From NCBI GenBank assembly GCA_037102815.1, contig BTPP01000007.1:248001-312000 (forward strand): a stretch of 64,000 bases of DNA. The letters are read 5' to 3'. Source of the DNA: Neurospora intermedia (lineage: Eukaryota; Ascomycota; Sordariomycetes; Sordariales; Sordariaceae). Within the stretch, counting starts at the first letter, position 1. Each line of letters starts with the position of its first letter. This document shows positions 1 to 10,562 of this stretch, in pieces. A program made the position numbers and the translations under genes. A model generated the notes under the pieces. The model had not been told where the DNA came from. It saw nothing but the letters and a program-made list of their open reading frames with translations, and did no database searches.

Positions 1-1153
1 CTACCGAAATATCATGCAGTTGAGGGAAAATCGTGGTGTGATGGAGGGTTTTACACATTGAGACGAAATTACTCCGGATCGGCATAACAACGTTGGTATA
101 GCATCCGGTTCAGCCAGCCAGCATAGCTCATATGCATCTTCGATCGGCTAGGTGTTGTTGTTCTACAATAGCAGTCAGCACCGTTCTCTTAACACCCGAC
201 CACGATAGTCGTCGGCATCCGAGACAGCTTCGCCAAACGGAAAGGCAAAGTCTTCCATATCGGGAAAGCTCACAGCTTGAACCAGAAAACATAGAAGCTA
301 ATCAACCATTCTTCTTGACCCCGGTTACACCTTGGTCTTCGTAATTGTTCAACAAGGTAGACCCCAGATTGTGCGAAGAGGTAAGCTTTCAGCCTTACCC
401 TGCCACGTGCCGACCTCCCGCTCTACCAAGATGCTCCAATAGCAAGGTACAATTCGTAGCGAGCAGGAAGCGAGGGCGGTCAAAAGGCAAGAGAAGCAAG
501 AAGCAACGGCTTTTCTGGTGAGAAAAATACACGATGTTCACGACAGCGAGCTTGGGGCGGAATAAAGTGTCTGGGTGTCATCGGATTTCAAAGCAACAGT
601 GTTCCACCCTTCCACGTGGTGAGACGCTAGCAAAAATCATACCACACACCGTGTTGGATGCGAGATGCATCGGTACTTCGGTACCCTACACTGCTACATT
701 CTTGCCCTGAAACATTCGTTAGCGCGGACTTCATCAGTACCTTACATACCGTGCTCTGCTCAACTCAATCACCATTTCACCCTTTTTCAATCGAACAATT
801 GCTTCGAATGTGGCCGTCTCGTTATTTTTCTGTGTTGTCTTGGGGACCAAAGTCGCAAGCACCGCGCTAAATAACAAACCGGCATTGAACTGGACACCCT
901 GGACACCACCAAGTGGAATTTTAGGCGGTGAGTGCGGTAGATGTTATGGTGTCCGAATTCCGATGTTACATTTTGGACAGCACGGTGTGAATTGGGCATC
1001 CGGCCTAAAGTAGCTCATCGATGTTATAAATCCCGACGGCTCTGGCACCCGAAACATTTCCCTTCTTGGACGGTCCATCATCTTTTCTTTTTCAACCCAA
1101 CTAAACCTCGAATTCCAGCCAGGACGGTTACTTGAAATATCCAAGATTTCATC
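1..1153. other. intergenic, upstream of methyltransferase gene
   Basis: No coding frame here looks real: the open frames are short, lack family signatures and mostly start at non-ATG codons. It holds the presumed promoter and leader of the plus-strand methyltransferase gene at 1154. A pyrimidine-rich stretch (around 1078-1100) lies about 60 nt before the start codon, a usual feature of fungal leaders. Confidence 0.6.
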
Positions 1154-2867
1154 ATGGCTTCTCCGGCGAAAAGGGTGCGAACAAAGTCACCTACGCCGGC
1201 TCCAGAAACTGCAGCAGCTGCGAGGGAGTCCACGCCTGCTCCTGCTCTGATTCCGGCAGCTTCGAGAGAATCTACTCCCGCTCCTGCCACCCCAGCAGTT
1301 GCCCGGGCAAGGGAATCAACACCTGTTCCTGCGACGCCAGCGACGGCGCGAGAACGCACACCTGTTCCTGCCACTCCTGCGACGGCGCGAGAACGCACAC
1401 CTGTTCCTGCAACTCCGGCAGTTGCGAAAGAATCCACACCTGCTCCTGCCACTCCGGCGGTTGCGAGGGGACGCACGCCTGCTCCTGCAACTCCCGCTGC
1501 TGAAACGAATGCCCCTCTTCCTGGATCTCACTGGGCCGAACAGGTACGGACAGGCCACTGCACAAGCTCACAAGCCCACAATCATGATGGGAATTGATCA
1601 CTTACTCGGTACATACTACAGGGACTTCCCGAAGAGGAAGAAGATGATGCGGATTCGACCCTTGGAAGCGATGTCGAGAGCTCGACTGCTTCCATCGGTT
1701 CGAGTATCCTCAGATACCGTACTATGAACGGCAGAACGTATCATAGCGATAGCATAACGGATTCAGAGTATTGGTAAGTCTTGATGTTTGAAAAGGGAAA
1801 GCATTGTGCATGTGGAGGAAACAGTCAACGCTAACGAACTTTGTGTGCAGGGGTCCCAACGATGACAAGCAGAATGAATTGCTGGATATCTTGTGAGTAC
1901 AAGCATGCTTCCTACTTATCGAGTCCCTGTAGCTGACCAAACATTGCATTTCAGCCATCATGCGATGACCATTCTCCTGGATGGAAGGCTTTATGATGCC
2001 CCTCTCCCCAAGAAAATGGAGAATGCCATCGATCTTGGCACCGGCACAGGTACGTACCCCTGCTTTCTACACTGTTCACAAGTCATCCCAACTAACCCAA
2101 CATTTATGGTAGGCCTCTGGGCAATCGACTTCGCCGACGCATTCCCCAACTGCAACGTCATCGGCACCGACATCTCGCCCATCCAGCCCAGCTGGGTGCC
2201 CCCCAACATCCGATTCGAGATCGACGACTACAACAAGGAATGGACCTATAAGCCTAACTTCTTCGACTTCATCCACGTCCGTTGGCTGAGCGGTACCGTC
2301 AAGGACTGGCTTGCCTTCTACAAGGATGCTTACCGATGCTGCAAGCCGGGTGGTTACATTGAGCACATGGATACCCACGGTACGATCCACTCGGACGATG
2401 GTTCCATCGACGAAAAGGTGCATGCTCTAGGCCAATGGGGCCCCATATGGCACGAGGCTGGCAAGAGGATTGGGCAGGTTCTGATCCCGGCTGCCATGAT
2501 GGAGAGTGCAATGAAAGAGGCCGGGTTCGTGAATATCGTGGTGAAGGATTACAAGGTACGTTCGATCTCCCGCTTTCCCCGCAACGTCTGTTGATCCCAA
2601 AAAAAGCTGACCACGGGACATCTGCAGGTCCCCATCTCCCCATGGTCCAAGGACAAAAAGATGAACGACGTTGGTCTGTACTTCTATGCCGTCATGAACC
2701 AGGATCTTGACGGTGTTCTCCAGTTCATGTTTGGCAAGGTCATGGGGTGGACTACGGAGGAGATCGGCATCTACATCCGACATTTGAAGAAGGAGATGAA
2801 GGACATGAGCATTCATGGGTACTTTGTCTTCCGCAAGGTGTATGGCCAGAAGCCAGTGGATGCTTGA
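1154..2867 (+). CDS. LaeA-like SAM-dependent methyltransferase (paralogue A)
   Basis: Predicted class I SAM-dependent methyltransferase of the fungal LaeA/UMTA-type group, whose substrates are mostly unknown and whose best-studied member, LaeA, controls secondary-metabolite clusters. Six exons fit splice consensus and phase: 1154-1543, 1622-1773, 1851-1892, 1955-2049, 2113-2555, 2628-2867, giving 453 residues. The start ATG sits in a good context (TCATCATGGCT). Residues 1-130 are low complexity with a 13-residue Thr-Pro-Ala repeat. Next come the family signature [12 protein letters not shown] (about 162-173), motif I DLGTGTG (about 220-226), then [15 protein letters not shown], the family's most diagnostic block, and [11 protein letters not shown]. 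The last exon has the same length (240 nt) as in paralogue B at 3987-5790, which faces it tail to tail. Family assignment is firm; the substrate is unknown. Confidence 0.9.
1290..1500 (+). repeat. 39-bp tandem coding repeat (Thr-Pro-Ala rich)
   Basis: A direct repeat of about 39 bp, unit product close to [13 protein letters not shown], recurs roughly four to five times with further diverged copies upstream to about 1170. Because 39 is divisible by three, several frames stay open on both strands, so the opposite-strand frames here are shadows. It encodes the disordered N-terminus of the methyltransferase. Confidence 0.85.
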
Positions 2868-3986
2868 TATATGGCTGGGCAACAACACCGATCGGGGCTG
2901 GATAGGCTATTCCCACGATATGGGCAGTTGGATAACCTGGTACCTCTACCTTACGACAAGCTTCATCTTCCTTTTCTGTATACATATATAATTTGGAAAT
3001 ATACTACTTGTAGTCAAAAGCAGTGAATGACTCGTCACATTTGCTATACAGGGTTGACCCCAGACCGGACACGTGCCTCGAGCCTTACCCGGCCCCGAAA
3101 TTGCTTCTTTGGTCCTAGGTTATCCCTGTAGCTTCGTTTTGCGCGACTACTAGCTATAAGAAGACAACGCCGGGCAAAGAGGAGAGGAACATCATCAGCG
3201 GTTCATCATTTTGGCAAAGGAGGCGTGGGAGTGCTGTTCACTGTCGTGGCCGAGGCCTCTATCCCGAAAAAGCCGTACTGGACATTTCGATCGTACCTGT
3301 TATTGATTGAGAAGATAAACTTCTTTGATGATTCTGTCGCAGGACGACCGGGGATGAAGCTGACGAGAGGACGTCTCGACTAAACGGATGCGGCTCATCC
3401 AATGGAAAGTACGGATCCATGGATGCAGATACGCACAAGGAAGTCCTCCTATCTCTATGTGCACTAACAGTTTTACCCCCATAACAGCAAAGGATCTGCT
3501 AAGTACCTCTAGTGTCTGTTAGCGCAAAGCTCCTGCCCGGCGTGCTAGGCCCTTCGTCGGCTCAGCTCAGCTCCATGTCGGGTAGGTACAGTACCTCATA
3601 GGTGTCTTTATTTGACTCCCCAAGCATTCCATTATTTCCGGCCCTACCTAGGTACCTCTGGGTGCGTGGAACGGGTAAGGCTGAAGTAACAGCGATGAGC
3701 CTTGTTCGCGAGTCAGGGGCGAGGAGAGGGTAGGAAGACAAGGTTGCAAGGGGATCCATGAGGTGATCTTCAACGACAGATTCCAAAACGAGAGTACGTA
3801 GGTACATACTCTAGGTAGGAAAATGACGGGGACAATATATCCAAATTGCTATATACCCAAAAAACTGGCCACATTGACAATCACAGGTAGATGTATGAGG
3901 GGACATAATACATTTTCGGTCCTCGTTCGAGATATTCACATGCCCCTTCGTTTCCTAGGGAGAGGTAGGTATCCAGCTTACACTAC
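2868..3986. other. intergenic between convergent methyltransferase genes
   Basis: Shared 3' region of the two convergent paralogues. No convincing gene. It contains several GTACCTCT and CCTAGGTACC motif copies (about 3500-3660 and 3796-3815) of the dispersed kind found elsewhere in the window. No sequence similarity joining the two genes through this spacer was noticed by eye. Confidence 0.55.
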
Positions 3987-5790
3987 CTAAGCGTCCAGCG
4001 GCTTTTGCGCCCTCACCAAGCGCCACTTGGCGTTGAAATGATACTTGGCTTCCCTGAATTCTCGGCGCATAGTAGCAGTGTAGTTGGCGATATCCTTCAG
4101 GGTCCAACCTAAATAGTTGGGCATAAGATAGTTGAGGAAGCCCTCAATGTCATGTGTCAGCGCCACAGACATGTAGAGACCTAGCTCCTTCAGCTTCGGG
4201 TCATCGGACCAGGGTGCGAGGGGGAGCTAGATCTCGAGGTCAGCTTCAGCTCGTCTCAAGGGCTTACGGACAAGGAAGGTCTTACATAGTGGAATTCAGA
4301 CGTAATGTTGGTGAATCCAGCCTCTCTCATTCCGTCTACCATGATGTCTGAAGAAGCCAAGTCGAACTCAGTCCCCAGATATCCTCCAAGCTTCTTCCAG
4401 ATTGGACCCCACTGGGCCGCAGCGCACTTTTCAGGCATCGTTCCATCAAGTGAATACCAAGTAGCATCGCAATCAAGATGTTCGATCCAAGCGCCGGGCT
4501 TCGCACACCTATATGCCTCCTTATACAGGGCATGCCAATCCTTAATGGTCCCGGTGAGCCAGCGAATGTGAATGAAGTCGAAGTAGTTCTCTTGATAGGT
4601 CCAACCCCTATTTGCGTCATTGATCTCGAAGCTGGCGTTTGGAGGTACCCAGCTAGGTTGAATCGCAGAAATGTCGGTGCCGATTACAGTGCAATCAGGA
4701 TGTTCGTCCGCGAAATCTCTATTAAGAAAAATGTTAGTAATGATTGAACGATCGACTCGGGAATCTGACAGGTTAGGTAAGGTAGGTAGGTAGGTAGAGG
4801 TAGTCTTACATGGCCCAGACTCCTGCACGTAAAGGTGGTCAGTAAAATTGACCGAGTAAAGGGGAAAGATGACGGCGGTTCCGGTTGATCCAGCTTACCA
4901 GTGCCGGTACCAATGTCAACAGCTGTCTGTATATCCTTCTTGAGCGGGGCCGTATAGAGTTTCCCATCAAACATCTTAACCATGGCCTCGTGGATGATAT
5001 CCAACATCTCATTTGCCTTGGAATCATTAGGACCCCTGAGTGCCGGTGCACGTGGACGAGCAGTTAGTTTAGCTCTGGAATTAGGAATCAGCGGGTACAG
5101 CACCCGCCTGGCTCATGCTTTCCAGTTCAGACATACCAATATTCTCCGTCAGTCACCGAATCGCTGTGGTAGGTTCGCCCCAGGTAGTTACGGTACTGCA
5201 AAATGCTGGAAGTGATGGAGGCGGTCGAACTTTCAGCGTCACTTCCCAGAGTTGAGTCCAAGTCATCATCCAGCTCCTATACGTGGACGAGATCTTTTGT
5301 CAGCATCCGCCATTCTAAAGATAATTGATGGAATCTGTATGATTATGAATGTCACATTTGATGATGATCAATCTAGCTTGAGTTCTTGTTACCAAGAGAA
5401 GAGGAGGGGAAGAGCAAAGAGCCGTCGGACGCAGATGCTGCCACTGCGTAACACGTCGGGTCTGTGCAGGTGCAATCGCGACCGTCAGGGTGTGTTGCAT
5501 GACAAACGCCTCATCGAGTCCGAGGAGAGGATACATAGGTAGAGATAGGTAAGTAAGACAAAACGAACCTGTTGGCCCCAGTGAGCACCGGGTAAAAGGC
5601 CACCAGGCTCCAAAGGTTCATCGGCCACTGGCGAGGTGGGAGCAGGCGTGGGTGACATGGCGGGACCGGGTGTGGGCGATTTGTCTCCCGCTGGGGACGC
5701 GGGGCCGGGGGTGGGCGACTTCTCCTTTCCCTTTGGCGACTTGGCCTCGGGTGCTGGTGGTGACTGTGCCTTACTGGGAGGTGAACTCAT
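3987..5790 (-). CDS. LaeA-like SAM-dependent methyltransferase (paralogue B)
   Basis: Second methyltransferase of the same family, facing paralogue A tail to tail. Exons on the minus strand: 5790-5569, 5276-5137, 5035-4899, 4822-4810 (only 13 nt), 4718-4286, 4226-3987, giving 394 residues. Residues 1-74 are Pro/Ser/Lys-rich but the repeats differ from paralogue A. Matching blocks are [14 protein letters not shown], motif I DIGTGTG (about 161-166), [26 protein letters not shown], and the C-terminal block starting [16 protein letters not shown]. It lacks the intron that paralogue A has inside DIL/HHAM, and has an extra one just after GVWAI, creating the 13-nt micro-exon. Intron 1 is unusually long (292 nt against 78). 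Both predicted enzymes keep the SAM-binding motif and look intact. The exact first-intron acceptor is the least certain point. Confidence 0.88.
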
Positions 5791-6848
5791 TGTCGCGGAT
5801 GGATAAGGTACCCTATCGAAAGAGTTGAAGAATTGGTCTGCAGAGGTCAGCCAAAGTCGATGCTTGGGGTGCCAGCGGCCCAGTACCTTGATCTTATAGG
5901 ATTTCTCGTCACCCACCTTACCTAGTTACCCCTCTCTCCGCAAAGAAGAGTCTTGTTCCGGACCGAGACTGCCATTGCATTGGAGCGGTCAAGTGTCAAG
6001 GTAACCTCCTTCCTTTCCAACTGTGTGCTTCGGCCACCAGGGTCACATTGATACGTGCTTGCTTGCTTGCTAGTGATCCTCGGATACCTCCACAACTATC
6101 AGCAGCCACGCTATAATGCAGCTAAAGCTGGAACTTGGTGTTAGTCGTCATGTAGCTCTCTCGTAACACGACAAGGGGCTATTACTGAATCAAGGATTCC
6201 ATTGGCTGCAATTTGTGACGGCGACCGAAGTGGTGGGAAAACACAGTAAATGGGCGACATGGCAAACGTTGCAAACTGCATCAGCGCCCGCAGGAGGAGA
6301 CAATCAGGCGTGAATAAGAAAAGAAGATGCTACAGGTAGCAAGGTCGCGACCAGGTAGTAGGGCGTCTAGAATCCAACTTGAAGCAATAGTGTACATTAT
6401 GTTTTTCTGTTATCCTATCAGCGATCATGGCACCGGCCTTCACCCCCTCCGCAGGAATTGATACTACGCTATCAGACACACTGCAGTATTTGCAGCAATG
6501 CAGATAATCATAAATCTCATTCCAACAAAACCATCCCGAATCATCTACCTTTATCTTTTGACTGACCAAGTCCAGTGAGACAGTCGTTCCAACAAACGAC
6601 GAATGATAACAACCACGGTAGAATGGCTCTTGGTGGGACAGTTTCAGCAAAGACAACACGAACCGCCTTGAGTGAGATGAGAAACGCTAAACGAAAAACA
6701 TGGGGACCGTTCAAGACAAGAAGGGGTGGGGGAAACACAGGGGGAGAAAAGGAAGAAAGAGAAGAAGAAGGACACGAACTGATAAGAGGATGAAGCCATG
6801 AAGGTAAAAACTGTGAAAGGCCTGTTGCTCTCGCCTCGGTTTTTTTTT

Positions 6849-6880
<32 letters not shown>

Positions 6881-7159
6881 TTTTTTTTCTAACTTACTCC
6901 CAGTTCATCCGAGTTCCCATAATCACCACTAGATGTCGTAGAATATCTAGAGGTACCTCGGTCTTTGAAGACACGCTAATTGCACACAATATTAATATGA
7001 GCTATCTGGATTTAGCTTGACGACACGCTGGGTTTGTTACTAGAACAAGCGTTCGTTCATTTGAAGGTCAACCATGATTGTGTAGAGGTACATGAGCTTG
7101 ACATCTAAATGAATGATATGTGTGTACCATAATTCCCACGTACGTTCTTTGAAGTGTGC
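5791..7159. other. intergenic with poly-T tract
   Basis: Upstream region of paralogue B and downstream region of the HET gene. The longest open frame (6330-6659, minus) begins with GTG and has no recognisable motif, so it is not called. It includes a long homopolymer tract and a CTAGAGGTACCTC motif at 6947-6959. Confidence 0.5.
6839..6888. repeat. poly-T tract
   Basis: About 49 T residues broken by a single C at 6861. It lies downstream of the HET gene and is plain low-complexity DNA. Confidence 0.9.
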
Positions 7160-9241
7160 TCATATTAGTCTGATGGTGTATGGCGTGCAACCAGCGAATA
7201 TATCCTCGAACCCCTCGTCTATACTACCAGCTCCCACTCGAGTATAGCCATGGTCGGGGTTCACTCCCTCTCTGAGAACAAGACCAAGAAAATCTTTATA
7301 CTTCTCAATTAGTAGGAACCAGAGTTTGCATTGACTTCCTCCAGAGATAAGTAAATGAGAGATGCTCGGTGTATCGAGGCGGACGTTCCCGACTGCAACG
7401 CCATCCCTCATCAGGCTTCGATCATCTGCAAAGGCATATGAGCGTGGAAGCTGATCGCCAACATCAACACCAACCAGCAGAGCACCGCTAAGAACAAGGG
7501 CTCCATATTCAAGCGCACCATATGGGTCCTGATACTTGAGGACTTTCACAATCTCCTCAACTTTGAGATTATGCCTAGCAAATCCCGGAGTACTGGTCGC
7601 ACCGAAACTGACCGGTGATCTGACTGATGCCCAGGACCAGGTCGGGGCTATATAGGCAGACTCAGTCGCATTTTGAGACGGAAACTCAGGCTCGGACGGT
7701 TGCGGCACAACCTTCCAAAGAAGGGCTTTGGGGAGGGATGTACTCCATAATCCGGCAATATATGTGGCGCCTGGATGGACCTCCTGCGCAACGCGGGCTA
7801 ACCCGGACAGCGCGATTAACTTGTCAGTTTGTTTCGTCAGGGACCGTGCAGAATAATCCTCCACGATTCGACTCCAGGATACTTTGCTCTTGAACAGTTG
7901 GTCTGCAGCATCAGCGTACAAACTGCTTTCGAGACGTGTATGCATCCATGGCCGTTGTGAAGTTGCGCGGAGTTGGGTGCACTCCCAAAGCAGCCCTTGT
8001 TTGGAGAATGAGATCACTCTTCTCGACAGCTCCCTCTCTTGCAGCGTCCAGGCGCGGTCGTTAAGTGGCCCGCCATTGATAGACTCGTCGTGCTCGTTGA
8101 TGTTGACAGGAGTTTCAAATATCCGAACTCGCTGATGATGATACCTCGTTTTGTCTTGACCAAGCCCATAGTCGTAGAAGTCGATATCAACAAAGCGGTT
8201 AGAGTAAGAACTCTGGATGTCGGCTACCATCTGGCAACCTTCAGTGCCGTCCTTTGCGCTGAGAGCCGCGAGTGTGAAGTAGCCATGACTGTAAACCAGA
8301 GCCATCAAGGCGGCTTCCCTTGCCCAGTCATCCTCATCATCTTGAATGATACAAAGAGAATCGATCCACAGAAATCTCTGCCGTAGGGAGCGGGATATCT
8401 TGATAGAGTCTTGAAATGTCTGGGAAAGCGCATTGAAAGGAATTCGCGTGATACGTTCACTTAAGTTCGCCTTTGTCGTAGTGATCGAGTGTTTCGAAGG
8501 TGGTCCCCAGCAGTGACTCAGTGTTACATATTTTGGCGGTGGTCCGTCAAAATCGAGTTCGCCTGCATCCACTAGGCGGACATCGTCACTGTCGGAAAAG
8601 GCTTGGAGGTCAAGAAGTCTGGTAGGTAAAAAGTGCCCAACATTACTTGAGCATTGGGCATGGTTGTCTCGACAATTTTCCAGCCAGACCTCTATGAGGG
8701 GAAAGCTTTCCACATGTTCCCCCATTTTGACAGGCTCCAGCTTGGCTGCAGAAACAAGAGCTGTCAATACCAAAACTTTCCACGAAAGGGATAGATAGTG
8801 AAGTAGCCAAGTCCAAATCAACCGTGGTAAGACAGGCGACTTACACCAAGGATATGGGACCAGGGAGAAGCCGAAATGCAGCGGATAGCGGTCAACATCG
8901 TCCATGTACCATTGGTGTGTTGTATCCCCAATCATTGTTAACGAAGAGGAGGGCTTCACCAATCCAAACGGGTCATAATGACGAGGTCGTCTCATCTGAA
9001 GAATTTCGAGATCCCCTGATTGACGATTCGCATCTCGACCGGGGCCCAATTGCAGAATATCGCACAGCTGGCATCCTCTCTCTGCTTCAAATCGCATCGA
9101 CTTCAATGACTGAAGCTTGAGTTGTATGTTTCTGGATTTATCGGACCAGAATGACACTGGGATTGACGAGCAGATCTTGCAAAGCTTGCTGCCTGGGTGG
9201 TCCAACGTCCCCCAAAAAGAATGGGGTGCAGAAATGTCCAT
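7160..9241 (-). CDS. HET-domain (heterokaryon incompatibility) protein
   Basis: Member of the fungal HET family, whose domain triggers cell death when incompatible strains fuse. The ATG at 9241 is chosen because the frame's earlier start at 9265 is only TTG. A 99-nt stretch (8844-8746) with a GTAAGT donor and CTGCAG acceptor is almost surely an intron, although it is open in frame. Removing it gives about 660 residues, joining PYPW to SKLEPVK. The HET core starts near residue 204 with YVTLSHCWGPP, then FLWIDSLCIIQDDEDDWAREA and VYSHGYFTLAALSA. Further on lie GPLNDRAWTLQERELSRRVISF and APTWSWASVRSPV, all typical of the large HET subfamily. No NACHT, WD40 or ankyrin part is fused to it. The start and intron are inferred; the family is certain. 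Confidence 0.93.
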   Translation of the reverse strand: MDISAPHSFWGTLDHPGSKLCKICSSIPVSFWSDKSRNIQLKLQSLKSMRFEAERGCQLCDILQLGPGRDANRQSGDLEILQMRRPRHYDPFGLVKPSSSLTMIGDTTHQWYMDDVDRYPLHFGFSLVPYPWCKSPVLPRLIWTWLLHYLSLSWKVLVLTALVSAAKLEPVKMGEHVESFPLIEVWLENCRDNHAQCSSNVGHFLPTRLLDLQAFSDSDDVRLVDAGELDFDGPPPKYVTLSHCWGPPSKHSITTTKANLSERITRIPFNALSQTFQDSIKISRSLRQRFLWIDSLCIIQDDEDDWAREAALMALVYSHGYFTLAALSAKDGTEGCQMVADIQSSYSNRFVDIDFYDYGLGQDKTRYHHQRVRIFETPVNINEHDESINGGPLNDRAWTLQERELSRRVISFSKQGLLWECTQLRATSQRPWMHTRLESSLYADAADQLFKSKVSWSRIVEDYSARSLTKQTDKLIALSGLARVAQEVHPGATYIAGLWSTSLPKALLWKVVPQPSEPEFPSQNATESAYIAPTWSWASVRSPVSFGATSTPGFARHNLKVEEIVKVLKYQDPYGALEYGALVLSGALLVGVDVGDQLPRSYAFADDRSLMRDGVAVGNVRLDTPSISHLLISGGSQCKLWFLLIEKYKDFLGLVLREGVNPDHGYTRVGAGSIDEGFEDIFAGCTPYTIRLI

Positions 9242-9952
9242 TTTCGTTTCTCGGTGCTGAAACAAGGACTTTGATCAGAGAAAGTGACTCCTCAATGACT
9301 TCCAATGTTGAGAATTGAGTTTATGCACAAGATGATGCAGCAAAGCTAAAACTATGAGCTTCCTGACGGCGGCGAGGCTAGATGAACATTCATCTTGACG
9401 GCGGTTAGCATGAAAATGCATATTATCTGCCTTGGGACCCCTCTCTTCGCCCACCGGCAGCCGGGCCTATTCTCAACACGCCACTCAAGCGCCGGACCCA
9501 CGGCCAAGACCCAACTTGACACTCGCGTCAACATGAATACTACCTTAGAGGTGCCCAGTAGTTCCGGGAAGCCTTACACAGATATCCGATTGGGCCGTGG
9601 CATGTGCAGTAGCCGAGCTCGAAGCTCTGAAACTTGTGCTGAACTCTCAGAATATTCGTACAGAGATCCCCTCTTTACGTTAGGATGACCGAGTGGAAAG
9701 TGTACATAGGTAGCTGAGGTATTGTAGCTTGATTGACGTTGAGGTTCGATAAAGAGAAAAGACAGGCATACCTGCCCCAAAGAAGAAGAAGAAGAAGAAG
9801 AAGAGAGATGAAAAAAAAAAAAAAAAAAAATGAAAAAAAAAGCTATGTGCAGATCTCGTGGGTGTCCATGATGAAGATGAGTGTAGAGGTACCTTTGCAT
9901 AGGTAGCGGTCCATGAACCTCCGCCCGCCTGTGGCGCATATGCATCGCAGGC
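9242..9952. other. intergenic with GAA and poly-A tracts
   Basis: Upstream region of the HET gene. It holds a GAA microsatellite (9781-9804) followed by poly-A runs (9811-9830 and 9833-9841) and a TAGAGGTACCT motif near 9884. No gene was recognised. Confidence 0.5.
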
Positions 9953-10562
9953 TTAGAGATCAAATGGTCCCGCTATTCCCCGGAGATTGAAAGCCACTGC
10001 GCGCTTCATGTGAAATGTGTGCAATGAGATCACCTGGAAAGGCTGGTTGGTTCGACGGCGGCGACATGTGGTGGGCTTGAGAATGGAATCATGCACGAAA
10101 TCGAAGACCAACACACAGACAGCAAAGAACATGAAAAGTACAAGCAGGGCAATTACTCTTTCCTGATGTACTAGTCTTGTTAGCAGGTACTTAGGGTTGG
10201 GTACCTCTCTTTCCTCCCGGGTCGCCTGTCTCGCGGCTGCCCTTGCCCTGCTGCCGCTTGGCCTTGGCCTGCTCCTCCATGCTCCTGCTTCCTGCTGCTG
10301 GTGTTGCGGCATCGATCTTTGCGTTTGCAGCCACTGTTCGTTTTTTTTTTTTTTGTCTTGGCTCGGCAGTCCTCGGTCATGTCCAACACATGCCGTCGCC
10401 AACATACCCAGCGGCCTCTCCTCGGGATACGGACTCGAAGTGGAAGTTTCGCTGGGACTGGATGACATCGCGAAAGTTGACCAGGTCGCCCATGTCGACC
10501 TCGGGCGTCATTTCTTCAGCTGTTTCCAGGCTTCCGAGATGTCTTTCGCCCTCGGTCGCCAT
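9953..10562 (-). CDS. possible small single-pass membrane protein gene (model uncertain)
   Basis: Two overlapping readings exist. One is an unspliced ATG frame, 10468-9953 (171 residues), with a clear hydrophobic helix VIALLVLFMFFAVCVLVF followed by basic residues. The other starts at the ATG at 10562 (MATEGERHLGSLETAEE) and runs to a GTATGT donor after RGEAAG, near 10393. It then probably jumps frame past a run of 13-14 A residues into an Ala/Glu/Lys-rich exon (SMEEQAKAKRQQGKG), and then to the hydrophobic helix through the acceptor CTAACAAGACTAG. The second has more protein-like composition but its junctions are not settled. No family was recognised; a function cannot be given. It lies on the same strand as the HET gene, just upstream of it. 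Confidence 0.35.

Noticed and set aside
1078-1601. Minus-strand frames rich in Ala-Gly-Val and Arg repeats
   Set aside because: They are mirror products of the 39-bp repeat in the plus-strand methyltransferase; all frames stay open because the unit is a multiple of three.
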